This document shows, piece by piece, positions 32,244 through 43,721 of a DNA stretch of 64,000 nucleotides (its first letter is position 1; the number at the start of each line of letters is the position of its first letter). The translations under genes and the position numbers were made by a program. The notes beneath the pieces were generated by a model. It was not told the DNA's origin. It did no database searches and worked only from the letters and a program-made list of their open reading frames with translations. Source of the DNA: Takakia lepidozioides (lineage: Eukaryota > Streptophyta > Takakiopsida > Takakiales > Takakiaceae); the NCBI GenBank assembly GCA_030704615.1, contig CM060734.1, forward strand, positions 28,908,042 to 28,972,041, written 5' to 3'.

Positions 32244-32770
32244 TGTGATGGACTAGTGGCAGCCTAGTGATGGACTAGTGGCTGCACTAGTGGTGGCTAA
32301 TGACAGCCTAGTGGTGGACTAGTGGTTGCACTAGTGGCATGACTAGCGGTGCACTAGTGGTGGACTAGTGATAGACTAGTGTTTGGTATGCACATGTGTT
32401 GTGTGGTTTTGGACAGCGATGTAGTTGTGTAGCGATATGTATGCGCACGACAGCTGTCAAGTTATTTTATCACTAATGTGAAGTTAACTAGGAAATAGCT
32501 AGTTTTTATATATTGACATTTGGGATTGACCCAAGTGTCAATACAGGGACCAATATATGTTTGGGCACCTGGCGTTGTTATCTTCACGGCAGATCGCGAT
32601 GGGCTCATCTTTCTCCAGTTGAGCCTCACCGCGTCTAGCTATGGCGCCGTAGTGTGGATTCCCCATGGCGTGGGGTGCACTTGGCTCGACTTAATATATG
32701 AATGATGTTTTCATGTGCAAGTATATGAGTTTGAGAGAGCTTGTGTGCTTGTATCATTATTTCTTTATCA
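32244..32770 (+). repeat. 3' LTR of the methyltransferase retroelement
   Basis: Starts TGTGATGGACTAGTGGC after a purine tract and ends TTCTTTATCA, so TG...CA bounded, 527 bases. The first 150 bases are built from GACTAGTGG subrepeats. Around 32600 an inverted motif GGCTCATCTT ... AGTTGAGCCTC is shared with the LTR relative at 35618-36105. Confidence 0.7.
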
Positions 32771-32771
32771 T

Positions 32772-32956
32772 TGTGATGGACTAGTGGCTGCACTAGTGGT
32801 GGCTAGTGGCAGCCTAGTGGTGGACTAGTGGTTGCACTAGTGGCAGGACTAGCGGTGCACTAGTGGTGGACTAGTGATAGACTAGTGTTTAGTGTGCACA
32901 TGTGTTGTGTGGTTTTGGACAACGATGTAGTTGTGTAGCGATATGTATGCGCACGA
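32772..32956 (+). repeat. Second, partial LTR start in tandem
   Basis: One base after the LTR end the sequence again reads TGTGATGGACTAGTGGC. It follows the LTR start closely for about 185 bases to CGATATGTATGCGCACGACA, then diverges. This is an LTR-LTR tandem. Bases 32957-33213 show nothing further. Confidence 0.75.
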
Positions 32957-33213
32957 CATGTAGAACAATATATCATTGTCAGATGAGCCAGAGTGCCGTG
33001 ACCAGTGTGAGTGTGTGAGTGGGTGTATGTAGGAAATAGAAGATAGAGTTATTTTCACTAGTAGATTAGTTATGTGATTCTGCAATATGATGTCTATGGA
33101 GAAATAGAAGGAAAAGAGGAAAGGAAAGAAGTTTAATTTGATGTGCTCTGTGTGAAGAAATAGAATGATGGAATGTGAATCCGAATCTGAATGTAATAAT
33201 TGAAGAATTATGA

Positions 33214-33423
33214 TTGTGTGAGATGGTGAGAATGTGCATCATTGGAAGAGATGAAGATTATGTGCGAGAATTAATCGCTGGACTACCAAGAGATGTATCG
33301 ATTATGATATTTAAGAGTCTATCCTGTAATGATGCAGAATTAGTGCAAATAGAGAGTGTAAGTAAAACCTGGTACAGGGAGTTATCAATTCCATATAGAC
33401 ATTGTCATCTAAGACGTAAGTGA
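33214..33423 (+). pseudogene. F-box domain fragment
   Basis: Seventy codons. Residues from about 20 read IAGLPRDVSIMIFKSLSC, then VQIESVSKTWYREL, an F-box motif (binds SKP1 in SCF ubiquitin ligases). It stops at TGA just after the domain with no substrate-binding part. At 33600-33650 a second F-box start appears (ITNLPNNLSTNIFKKLC, then TAA), suggesting tandem duplication of the domain or a decayed multi-copy gene. AT-rich surroundings. Probably not functional. Confidence 0.6.
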
Positions 33424-33693
33424 ATCTAGATGTGGTGCTATCATTTAGATGGATACCCAGAATATATGAAGGCACGAATCAAAGACTTTGGAGTAGGAAG
33501 TCCTCGATTGAATTAAACGAGAAAGATTAATAGTGAAGAAAAGGGCATCTGAATGGAAGAGTCAAATGATGAGGAAGTAAAAGAATTGTCATAATTGATT
33601 ACTAATTTACCAAACAATCTGTCGACAAATATTTTTAAGAAGCTTTGTTAAAGCTGCCCTGCCCTCGTGGCACTGTCACTTAGCCGTTATCAT

Positions 33694-34653
33694 TTATTCC
33701 CCCCCCCCTCTTTTGAAATTGTGTCCGTACAATTTTGTTAGTTTCGGTGTTTGTTGTGTCTCCTCGGGGGCATGTAGGGTGGTGGCATGCCTGTCTGCTG
33801 GTTGAGAAGTGTCTCCTACGTTGGTGATGGTTTTGGTGGCATCTTCTTGTTCCTGTTCTTCACTGTCTGGTGCCTCCCTTGGCTCCTGTATGGGCCAGCT
33901 CTTGTCATCCGGATGTTCTGATTTCCCTTCGTTGCGTACCATGTCTATCTTGGTGGAGAGAATCTCGTGGTAAGTGAGCGGCTCCTCCCTGGTCCAAGGC
34001 ACAATGTTTTTGGTTGTCTTGCGGCCCATTAACCAGTTAAGTGTTTGCGTCCCTGTCTCCCTGCAGGGGTGGTCTCTATCCAGTACCAACGGTGAGAAGT
34101 GGTCCTTCGCCTGGCGCCATGCTTCAGCGTATCGTGGTCTGTTTACATATGCTGAGGTGCCCGAGACTCTCTCTGCTGGCTGGAACTTGGATAATTCCCA
34201 GTGCGTATCCTTGTCAATGCTTTCATAACGCTGCCAGCTTGCCCGCATTGTGATGAACATCCTGTACAAGTAACTGCCAATATAAAAGCTTGGGCAGACC
34301 ATTACCACATCTACTGCTGGGGTCTTCAACTACCTCATTGCCCACATGTAAACCACCAGCTCTTTGTACTCCAGGGGAGCTTGGCGCCAGAATTCGACCC
34401 CTAACCATGTCTCCTCCTTGCCTAGTGGCCTCATCCTGTATCTCAAAGGTATGAGCATTTGATTGAGTAGATGTAGTTGGCCTAATGATTTGCAGGGGGT
34501 TAAGGCCTTGAATACCTTTTCCAACATCTCTGGGATTTGTTGGGCTGGCATGATCATCATCTTAAAGTATTCTTTTGAATACTTGAGCCATTCCCCATCC
34601 TGTTTGCATGGCATGATTTGAAAATCATCCACTGCTATCGAAGCTGATGCCAC
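33694..34653 (-). pseudogene. Unknown transposon-type gene, copy 2 (C-terminal part)
   Basis: Reads leftward: VDDFQIMPCKQDGEWLKYS (34620 on), IPEMLEKVFKALTPCKSL, FWRQAPLEYKELVVYMWA (about 34400), then YIGSYLYRMFITMRAS and an acidic C-terminal tail to 33694. It matches the C-terminal part of copy 1 (9444-13013) and extends further. A frame change lies near 34330. Here the site of the hAT-like insertion is empty. The right edge at about 34653 joins a zinc-knuckle gag in the same orientation. Confidence 0.6.
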
Positions 34654-34659
34654 GCAGTC

Positions 34660-35560
34660 CTTTTATCGGCTAACGCCATATGCATATTACAAGTCCTATC
34701 CTCCTCAAAGTCCTGCACCGTCACCCAATTTACAACTCGATTGGTATTACTATTACCAAAAGAATGTGATGGTCCTGCAGCGGATGGAGCTGTACTCGAT
34801 ACTGTTGGCATAGGCGCCGATTGAGATTGCTGATGCAAGGGAGCTTGTGGGTATGGACTCTCGCACTATACCGCAGTATGTCCCTGGCCACCACAGCGGC
34901 CACACAATGGTATATAATCGACAGGGGCCTAAGGGTTAGAACACTCATTGGTGATATGGCCTGGCATCTCATGACATTGATAGCAGACAGGGTATTGCCC
35001 GTTCCTCAATCGCCTTGCAGGTGGTCGAAAAGATTGATTAGGCTGTTGTGAGTACATCTGTTGTTGTTGATTGCCTCCATAGGATTGTCCATAAGCTCCT
35101 TGGGTGGTATTCCCTTTGTGGCCTGGCAGGCTGATTGGCTGCCTGATACCAGCTCTGTGGTCCACGGGTTGGTCGCCAAGGTTGCTGATTTCTAGGAGAC
35201 GACTCCGGCCATTGTGCAGGCATAGTCTGCATTGCGGGTGCTATTGATAACCCAACCTGATTGACGTCCCATCTTGTTTTGCGGTTATTATTGGCTGGCG
35301 TTAGACCCATAGCTGATTGCAAATGCCAACACTGCAATATTACATGGCCTGTCTTGCCACAATAACCACATTTAACACAAGTTCCATTAATAGGATTGGT
35401 CACTGGGTTTAAGGGACACTCATTAGCAAGGTGACCTTGGACTTGACAAGTAGAGCACCACATATTGGCCCTCTGATTGTTTGGCTTAGGCCTTCCTTCC
35501 CTCTTAGAGGCCAATTGCACGGAGAGCTCTTCCATTCGTTTAGTTAATGCGGCAATCTGT
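34660..35560 (-). pseudogene. Retrotransposon gag with four CCHC zinc knuckles
   Basis: Reads leftward. Knuckles are CSTCQVQGHLANEC (about 35440), CGYCGKTGHVILQC (about 35350), CYQCHEMPGHITNEC (about 34970) and CGRCGGQGHTAV-stop-C (about 34890). Gln/Pro/Asn-rich linkers separate them. The knuckles show a nucleocapsid-type RNA-binding gag. Two in-frame stops lie in the last third. Protease and the rest of pol are not present; unrelated copy-2 sequence follows. Confidence 0.7.
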
Positions 35561-35617
35561 CCTTCCTGCGGATCAATTACTACACCAGCTGGTAACTGAT
35601 TATGTAAGGACGTGGGG

Positions 35618-36105
35618 GAATTATCTACTTCTAGTTAATTATGACATTTTGGATATTTATATTTTATATTTTGTGTGTTGAAACTTCATTTGGTCTCATA
35701 TGTCATGTGAGGTGTCAAGCCTCACATGAGACATGGGGATATGTTTCCTCTTGTGAGGGTTGAGGAGGCTCATCTTCTTGTAGTTGAGCCTCCATGAATC
35801 TCTCTGCATAGCTCTAGGTATTGTGAGGGAGTGTGTTGAGGGCTTTGTAGGGTGGATTCCCTTAGCAATGATGCCCTTGGCTTGACTTAGTTTATGTGAT
35901 AGTGTGGATTTTCACTTGGAAGGACTAGGGTTTGCTCTCAATGTGATTGCTTTTATGCTTGGAGTGTTTTCATTGTCTTCCACTTCTCTCATTTCTCATC
36001 TCATATCACGATTGTGGCATAGCTTGTTAGGCTCGTGTGCTTAGAATGTGTGGTGGACAACGATGCATGTTGCGGCACGATGCTTATGTGCATGACAAGG
36101 GGCGG
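35618..36105 (+). repeat. LTR relative of the 32.2-kb LTR, also in tandem form
   Basis: From ATGACATTTTGGA to CTCATATCA (about 36008) it follows the downstream part of the 32244-32770 LTR, including GGCTCATCTT ... GTTGAGCCTC, GTGGATTCCC and CTTGGCTTGACTTAG. After CATATCA it continues with CGATTGTGGCATAGC ... GGACAACGATGCATG, resembling the LTR start. Identity to the first LTR is partial. Confidence 0.5.
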
Positions 36106-36147
36106 ATTGCATTTCCTTAAAAAATGTCCTCAAGAGACCAGTCATTG

Positions 36148-37641
36148 CTAGCTAGTAACAGGTTTATGTAAAGTGCAGCAGACATGCACAACTGATGGAG
36201 AGAAATCTAGTTTTATTCTAGACATTGAGTCGCGCTCTTTGAATCTGTTTTTGAGGTTGCCGAATGCTCTTTCAATACTCATTCTTGTCGCACTGTGCTT
36301 CATATTGAACCATGTTTCTTCTAGTGTGAGAGGGGTCCCAACCGTGTCTTGCTTGAATGGTGTGATGCACCATTTCAACAACGGGTAGCCACGGTCTCCT
36401 ACGATATATGGAGGAAGGAATACCCGAAAGGCAAAGTTGCGGGGTCAACATTCAAGCCTCCCATGATGCCCTACTCAGTCTTCTTGTACAACTGATAAGA
36501 GTCATATATGGAGCCCGGGACTCCGGTGTTTACTGAGGTGAAGTAGTAGTTGTTGTCCACCACCCCCTGTAGCAGAATACAGAAAGACTTCATTCTATTC
36601 CTATGGTCCGACGCGATCGTTGTGTTGCTGGGAGCCTTGATAATAAGGTGGCTGCCATCAATGGCTCCTATACAGTTAGGGAGCCACTGTTTTTTCTCAA
36701 AGTCACGAGTTATTTTTGTGTAAGCGTGCACCACGGGGCCCACTAATGAGGTTTCCTAGTGTCAAGCATATTGCTGGCACAACCTCCCTCAATATATCGC
36801 AGACAGTGGCCTTGCCAATCCCAGCCTTGTCGGCAACCAACGCATTTGTATGCCCATGCATGAGTTTGTATTGACAATGTTCTTCTCGACGGAGATAGAC
36901 TGCCTCCAATTTGTAGGTTGTCATGTTATGAAAGGGCGAAGGTCGACGACTCATTGCAGAGTCGGTAAAAGGTACGTTTGCGTATACGAAGGATTTCATA
37001 CCACTGGTCGGGGGTGTAAATGTCGAAAATGAAATGGTCGAACCAATATAATGAGAGAGGTTTGACATACCACCTGCTTGAGAGGGTTTCTGCGTGCCAC
37101 AGGATAATGTCAAATATGGTTTTCGCGTGTGGAAGTGGCTCTATGTCAAGAGCTTTTCATCCCACTTCATCAACACATCTTTGCTCGATAATTCGCGAGC
37201 CTCGTATGACTGTCTTTTTCTCTTCCTACTTTTCTTCACATGGCCTTTGGCATGGTCTGAATAGATGAGAATGATGTTTGTTGCACACATGACAAGCTGC
37301 AAACTTGAGAGGAGCATGGACATTATGACTCCGAATGAAGTTTGTTCATGTATGTGATTGTACATGACTGGGGCAGGGGCCTCCTCTTCAGCTGGTGGGT
37401 CGGGGTACGGTGGGTTCGAGGGTGGCATGAATGTAGGTCTTGGAGGCTCAGGAGGATACCAAGGGGTCGGGAAAGTTGGGCCCGGAGGTTCAAGCGGGTT
37501 CCAGGGAGGCGTCAACGTCAGTCGTGAAGGCTCGAGGTGGATTCCAGGGCTGTGCCTGGGCGGCGCAGGGTCAGGAAGCGGCTGAAGAGACGCTTTGGCA
37601 ACGGTGGTCGGCCGGTGTAGAAGGATCCTCAGGCCAGCCAC
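36148..37641 (-). pseudogene. PIF/Harbinger transposase (DDE_Tnp_4 type)
   Basis: Reads leftward. The N-terminal Pro-rich part and basic stretch (KKSRKRKRQSYEARELSS) lie at 37641-37141; a helix-turn-helix-like segment (DKAGIGKATVCDILREVV) near 36800. Catalytic domain: first Asp in CIGAIDGSHLIIKAP (about 36665), second in VGDRGYPLLKW (about 36390), Glu in SIERAFGNLKNRF (about 36270). All three catalytic acids are visible, but frame changes near 36460, 36740 and 37120 break it. Terminal repeats could not be paired. Confidence 0.8.
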
Positions 37642-37740
37642 CCACTAGTCCAGTCAGCAGCAAAATCTACCAAAATTTTTACTGCGCCAAAAGATGAAGA
37701 GGAGCGCCAAAAACATTTAAAATTATTTTTTACGCTCAAT

Positions 37741-37867
37741 AAAGAGCTGGAGCGCGGGCTTTTCACCTGTTTGTTTGCAGCCCCTACAGAGACTCCCTAT
37801 AGAGACTCGGGCTCCGCCCGTCTCTATAGGGGCCTTAAACAGGTGAACGCCCTTGCTCAAGCTCTTT
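37741..37867. repeat. 127-bp near-perfect snap-back inverted repeat
   Basis: Outer arms AAAGAGCTGGAGCGCGGGC and, on the other side, GCCCTTGCTCAAGCTCTTT pair, as do TTCACCTGTTT / AAACAGGTGAA and CCCTATAGAGACTCGGGC / GCCCGTCTCTATAGGGG, with a 3-base loop. The ends read TAAAGAGC...GCTCTTTA. It could be a foldback MITE (TAA/TTA-type target) close to the Harbinger transposase, or a hairpin small-RNA source. Confidence 0.8.
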
Positions 37868-38546
37868 ACCCTATACAGAAACGTAGAACAGGTTCCAGCA
37901 ACACGTACATAGAACACACGACATCTACAAACTAATAACATCCTGCCATTATCAGGTGTTTACATTTAGATTAGTTTCTGCCGACTTGAATAGAACAGAA
38001 ATATAGCACCAGATATGCAGTCTGAACTTGCACAAGATACAAAGTATTCCTTCAATGGCTCCAAGCACCCAAAAAAATGGTCGGCAGTAAGAGAAATAGT
38101 GTGTTTCAAAGTACCAAACCAACCTTATTTGCCAGGGCGTTATTGAAGTGGCAGTTTCTGTGAGCGATTATTAGCATTTGCTTCAGTTCCTTGCAGAGAG
38201 GATTGCAGTTATTCAAGTTGTCTCCTCGAGGAATCCATCTTCCTGCCTATTTTCTGCCTACTATACAAGAGTATCCGGCCAAAAGAACTGCTGAATTCTT
38301 GGGTACCCCTGCACATCCCCGTGGTGCCGAGTAACTTTCACCGTCCTAAGTGTACTTGGTAAGTCCAGTTAGCAGATCACCGCATAGAAAATACCCTATC
38401 GACACTAGAAACCTGATATCCACGTCCATAGTCTAACCACCCGCCCACCCTCCCTCCAAACAGAATGCACACAACTTGCCTAAGGAACTGCCCACCAGAT
38501 GATGTTCCTTCCACAGGCGCTGCCGAGACATTCATGGAGATCCTTG
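37868..38546. other. Intergenic; presumed 3' flank of the next gene
   Basis: No coding character. It lies downstream of the minus-strand gene ending at 38547 and may include its 3' UTR. Confidence 0.4.
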
Positions 38547-41142
38547 TTAATAGGTCCACTCTGATGGAAGGCTGAACTCAGGGGATGCAGCCTGCTGCAA
38601 GATGGATGGTTGGAACTTTCGATGCAATGCAGGCCAAGCATCTTCAGATGCCAGTTTGGGGGACCCAGCCACCCGAGTATTCATCATGGATGGAGATGAC
38701 GGAGATGAAGGCAACAATGTAGAATAATCTGGCAGCAAGGGGTTGGTGAGTTTGAAATCTTTGGGGCAACTAGAGCAATCACAAATGAAGCTATCAATGC
38801 TCAATATGTGTTAAGACCACATCGAGAACAATTATACAAAACCACCCACCAAGACGCACTGCTACCAAACTAGTGACAACCCAGATGCACTGTTCCCAGG
38901 CACGTGACCCAAGACAACAATTTACAGAAGGCCCACCTGCACGAGAAGAAGGGTTGGAAAGCATGTCTTCAATGTCGAGGTTCAGCACTTGGACTATTCG
39001 TGAGGGCAAAAGCACTGTGGAACACACTGATCCCCAACCATACCAGATAATGACAACGCATTTTTATAAATGCTTCATGGTAGTCCTATATCCTTCACAC
39101 AAACCATACATTGAGGCCTACATCTGCAAATGTACAAGTAATGAACCTCTGCAGAATGCCATCTCCTGGCTGGTCCTCTTCAGTTCCAATGCAGACCAGT
39201 ACTGCGTGAAAAGGAGACTCACCAGGCTTTCTCCTGTAGTCACAGCCACCTCCCGCTCGAGGAAGGAAAACACCAGTCCCACCAGATTCATGGCCAGAAC
39301 CCCCTGATCCAAGGAAAACTGCACGCATGCCTGACCCACCACTGGCAGATGGGGTGCTCTGCCACTGAGGGGAGTTGCTGTCTATCGCCCTTCCTAGCTG
39401 ATCTGTGGCCACCCTTGTGTCGGCCAGGACGGTAAACTTGCTGCTGCTGAGATAGCTCGAGTCTGCTTTTTCGGGTCCACCCCGATGCTGTCCCAAGTTT
39501 GGCTGTCCGATACTGCTCAAAGGAAAGGCTCGCCCTCAGTAGCCATACAACAATATGCGATATTGACAGTAAGGGATCCAACGAAATAATAGCAAGACCA
39601 CTTTTACAACAGTTTGCAGCAGTGACTTAAATCACTACACGCATCAACACTTTCACTGCGTGCTTCCACTAATACAGGAGTACATTCAAACATGTCTTCA
39701 AACAAACGAAGGCTTTCTAGCGAGGTTTCAAGTTACCAATACTCATGCCAGGTTATAGACAACGCAAAGGGGTTCAGGAAGTAAGCCATCTGAGGACAGC
39801 TAGAGAAGGCTAGATTTATGCAAAGAATCACTACCTGGTTATTAGAACACTTGCGTTCCTCGTCTCTCCTGCGTGCACTCCAGCTGCGTTGCAATGTAGG
39901 TCCCAGAGTGGCAACTTTCTCCCTGGGGATAATCATGCTCGGCAGACTTGACGGAGCCATGGTACAAACGGGGTATGAAGAAAGCGAAGTCTTTCCTTCT
40001 ACACAACCAAGCTCTGCAAGCTGCGCTTGAGAAGGCAGAGGCTGATGCTTCCAGTGTGGCGGTCTTTGCCATATCTGGTGCTCTGCAGTATGCGTGATGA
40101 GAGAGACGATGGAAGAGACATAGCGCTTCTCTCCTCGTTCATCTTTAATCTCACAACTTCACCTGCTGCAGCATACAGTAGGTCCCAAGAATCATTTTGG
40201 ATAGCCAAGGGCGTTGATGGTGGAGATGAGACCTGGGATGATACCTGGAAGAGCCCTTTGAACTGACCGTGCTCCTACTCGCCCAGCTTCTAGGCGACCA
40301 GCTGGACGGAGGAGAAGTGATCACCTGTGCCCAATATCGTCAAGAATCGTCATCCCTACATTGTTTTAGAACTTTGTAACAAGGACGTAGCTAATTGGGA
40401 GAGGGGGAGCAAGGAGTTACACACACTACTCGATCTACGATGAAAGAGTCATCACGAACAGTCTACCAGACTGAAAAGCAAAGGACAAGTGCTTCCGAGA
40501 AAGATTTTGAACTCACAAATACTACTGAAGTACGTTTGACGAGACAGGTAGCTGGTTGTAAAAAAAATGAAACACATTCTCAACTTCCAAAGGAATGATC
40601 CGGGGAAACACATAGGGACCACATACGAGTTTACTTGTTACGACTGAGCCGACATGAATGCAGCACATGCTAGCTTACAGGATTGAATAGAAGATAGGCA
40701 GCAGACTCTGACAAACGTTCACACCAGACGCCAAAGAGAAGAGTACCTTGTTTAAACCTAAACTTGACGTGCATCCGATATCCGCGGACCATTTCCCGCT
40801 GAAAACTTCGGGCTTGTCATGATCATCCTCATCGAGCATTGAGTGTGCTATCTGCTCGGCCAGTCCCGCTAAAAGCTCGTCATCCTCGTCACTTTCAGTT
40901 TCAGTAGAGCAAGAAGAAGACTCCATGGAGGAACCAGAAACTTCTGGCCACTGTCCACAAGCAGCAGAGTCGTAGGGGAAATCGAGAGGGAAGTGCGTTC
41001 GCCCTCCAATTCGTTTCACGTCTTCAGAAGCATGAACTACACCGCCTTTGCTGATTGTGGCCATCAGCATTGTCAAGGAAGTTTCATCGTCTCTTATATT
41101 GGAGCAAATGAGGCCATGAACTCTGGCTACTTCGAAAGCCAT
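38547..41142 (-). CDS. Conserved plant protein of unknown function (LPxEWTY end)
   Basis: Spliced minus-strand gene. Exon 1 is 41142-40747 (MAFEVARVHG; acidic DDELLAGLAEQIAHSML), donor GTACTC. Exon 2 starts at 40262 in phase (SSPPSTPL, NDSWDLLYAAAGEVVRLKMN). A middle exon near 39990-39830 is uncertain. Exon 39512-39223 has GMRAVFLGSGGSG and GTGVFLPRAGGG. Exon 39014-38937 has VLLPSRIVQVLNLDIED. The last exon, 38758-38547, ends SLPSEWTY. These blocks recall an uncharacterised family of nuclear-encoded plant proteins ending in LPQEWTY; the match is from memory. No enzymatic motif is seen. The acceptor phase at 39512 does not fit the preceding donor I chose, so one junction is wrong or an exon is missed. 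Confidence 0.65.
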
Positions 41143-43721
41143 CTTTAATCGTCACCTTGTCTCACTTCTAGTCTGGAATCGGAAGAACTTCCAATCTTAC
41201 TCCCCAGCGGAGACCTTGAGTACACTTTTGCGAACTCTTGGCTTCACAATCTGTAATTTTGAGAGAAAATTCTACGTAGGACCACCTCCATCACAAGACC
41301 ACTTCTACGCTGCGCTTCATCACGTATCCCCGTTCCCAGTATAAACTTTGCAATCCATCAGACCTCTCCTTACAATTTCCAACCAGTCTTTGCACGACCC
41401 TGGTTCCTGAGCTACACAGCAAAGCCACTTTCAGCCATGATGTAGTGGCCCCTATCGATCTGGGCCTGACGCTTCTCTTCAGACCATCCTCTACACGACG
41501 ATACCAGGTTTAGGCAAGATTTCCTAGCAATGTGTACTATCGCGAGAATGGGGATAGCCTAACGCAAGAGAAAATGACCGCATTAACAGCTGTCACCCTA
41601 ATACGAGCTCCAACTCAAGAGCTACGGAAGCTCTCAGTCCTTCGATATGTGGTTAGACGAGGGTGCAAGCTTTTGCTACACAGCAGGACCTCTCGTGCAG
41701 TCACCTTATTGTTCCGGGTGGCATCGTGGTGGAGTACATCTTCCAAGAAGGACTTTGTGAACCGGGTGGTGCAAAGGGGGACTCCCAAGATTCTGATGCC
41801 ATTGGGCGAAGCAATGAAGTGAGGGGGGGACCAAAATCTGCAGGTAGACCGGACGGAGACCACACTGCACATTTGCTAGGTTGCTTCTCGTTTTGTGTTT
41901 TGTTTTGAAAAGGCCCAGCATGATACCCTTTTCTTTTTGTTTCCCCACAAAAGAGAAAACCGAGGCCCTCACACATTTTATTCATGGGGGGAGGGGGGCG
42001 GGGGGAAGGGAATGAAAACAGCAATCGCATCGAGCATACACACCAAGGTGGTGATGGACCAACCCCGGGACTCGTCAAAAGAAACTAATTTGGCAAGCCA
42101 AGCAAAGTCGGAAAGAAGCAAAGAGCATCCATGTGGGAGGAAAAAAGAAGAGTCGGGGGCTTCCAAAACGCCTCTCGTTAGCGTCTTGAATGCATCGCGG
42201 GGCCCACACATGGTGGGGCCCGCAAAAAGGAGAGGGTCACCCCATGGGTCTCCAGGTATGGCCTGCAGCATGGAGGGTCTCCTCATGCCCCACTTGGCAA
42301 ACCTGCAGACCTGTAGACCCGCAGACTTGCCGGAGGGCCTCTCCTTAGGCGCATACGCTAATCCATGTCGAAATATAGACTAAACTAATTAAAATTTGAA
42401 GGCTGGTGAGAGAGTGACATGTATCAAAGTGGTTACATGTAATCCTTGCAAGTATGGTGGTCGTGGTTTCAAATCTTGCATGATAGGATGGTATGTTGAG
42501 ATACTTCTGAACAATTTTTTTGAAGTTGGGAAAACTCGAAATAAGACTCCGCGATGTAGCTCCGCGTTTCGCGGTGAGAGAGGGAGAGAAGGTGAGAGAA
42601 GCCCAACGGATCCTTCCCCACCATCGTCTCTACGGTGCGAAGCCAGCATCCTTAGACCCTCAAGTTCTCGGTGCCTTGCCCCCGAGACGCCTGCCTTTCT
42701 CAGTTAAGGAAAAGATTTCAAAACCCCATATAATGAATGCTCTTCATCCCAGCTCGGTTCAAAGCTCAGACCCAAACGTCGTCCTTTCATTCCATCCATT
42801 TCCAGGCTTGACACAACCTTGCTTCTAATCATCGCGCACCTCACGAAGTACTACTTACATTTGTGCCATATCCTGTGAGACTAAGTTGTACTATGATGAA
42901 ACGAAGTTGGTTTGACAGCTTGATGAACTTCCTCCCTTCATTCCACCCCGACCACATCTGATGCTTTCATTCAAGACTTGCATATTATCACCTTCATAAC
43001 TCTAGCCGCCAAGCACCTGTACACACAGGATTCCCTCTCCCCCACAAGCTCAAGCCTCCCCTCATTCATCTCTCACTAATAGGCAGCCGACAACCTCTGC
43101 AAACTCCAGCAGCTCCTCCCCCATTCACGCGCTCTTGAATCCCCTCTTCAGCGCCGCTCCTTCTCTTCTTTCTTCACCTCCTCACTTTCCCCTCTCGACC
43201 CGTACCATTCGGTGCCCCACAATCATTTGTCTCTCCCCGCTAGCTTCAATCACCCTCATCCTTCTAGTGTTCCCATAGCCTACTTCTTGGTTGTGGTTCT
43301 GCCTCTTGTAGTGATTCTGCCTCTTGTTGTGATTTCAGTCAGCGCTGTGTTGCTATCTCCCCTCCTCGCCATCCTTCTCCATGGGTCCTTACCCAAGTAG
43401 TGGCCTTAAGGGAGCAGCTAAAGGCCGTCGGCAACACAACTACATTTGCCTTCCAGTCTCTCGCAAATCGCAGCCCTCTTCGGGAACGGGCTTCTTCATG
43501 GCGCACCAGGCGCAAACCAAAATTGCAGTGACAGCGGAGCTCCCTCCCCAGCTCCACCTCCCCGGACCTTCCTCATCGCACATCCCAGTCCCTGTTCCAG
43601 GCTCTTTGCAACAGCGCAATGGCACTTCTCACAGTGCTGAGGTAGCTTCAATGGAATCATGGAAGGTACTGCAGACACTATGCCGGAGTGATCGGAGGCC
43701 CCCTCGGCTCTGCAGCTAGCA
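41143..43721. other. Intergenic: promoter side of the LPxEWTY gene and LINE 5' region
   Basis: Upstream of the minus-strand gene at 41142, so its promoter lies in the first part. A tRNA-like stretch at about 42398-42500 (AAGTGGTTACATG, B-box-like GTGGTTTCAAATCTTG) hints at a SINE, weakly. From about 43010 the sequence is CT-rich and runs into LINE ORF1; short open frames at 43381-43719 may be a decayed ORF1 start. Confidence 0.35.

Larger units (their letters stand above)
28792..32770 (+). mobile_element. Decayed Ty3/gypsy element encoding methyltransferase + integrase-PHD
   Basis: Groups the methyltransferase, integrase-PHD, a purine tract (CTAGGGGGGCGA, about 32231-32242) and the 3' LTR. 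The left part (5' LTR, gag, protease, RT) is missing, and the left edge abuts the GGCGCC satellite. Bases 31983-32243 are non-coding 3' leader. Confidence 0.75.

Noticed and set aside
36173-36388. Plus-strand open frames over the Harbinger gene
   Set aside because: Shadows of the minus-strand transposase, whose catalytic Glu block lies here.
42398-42500. tRNA gene or SINE
   Set aside because: Box-like stretches are present but no cloverleaf could be drawn and no poly(A)/target duplication was seen; kept only as a weak note.
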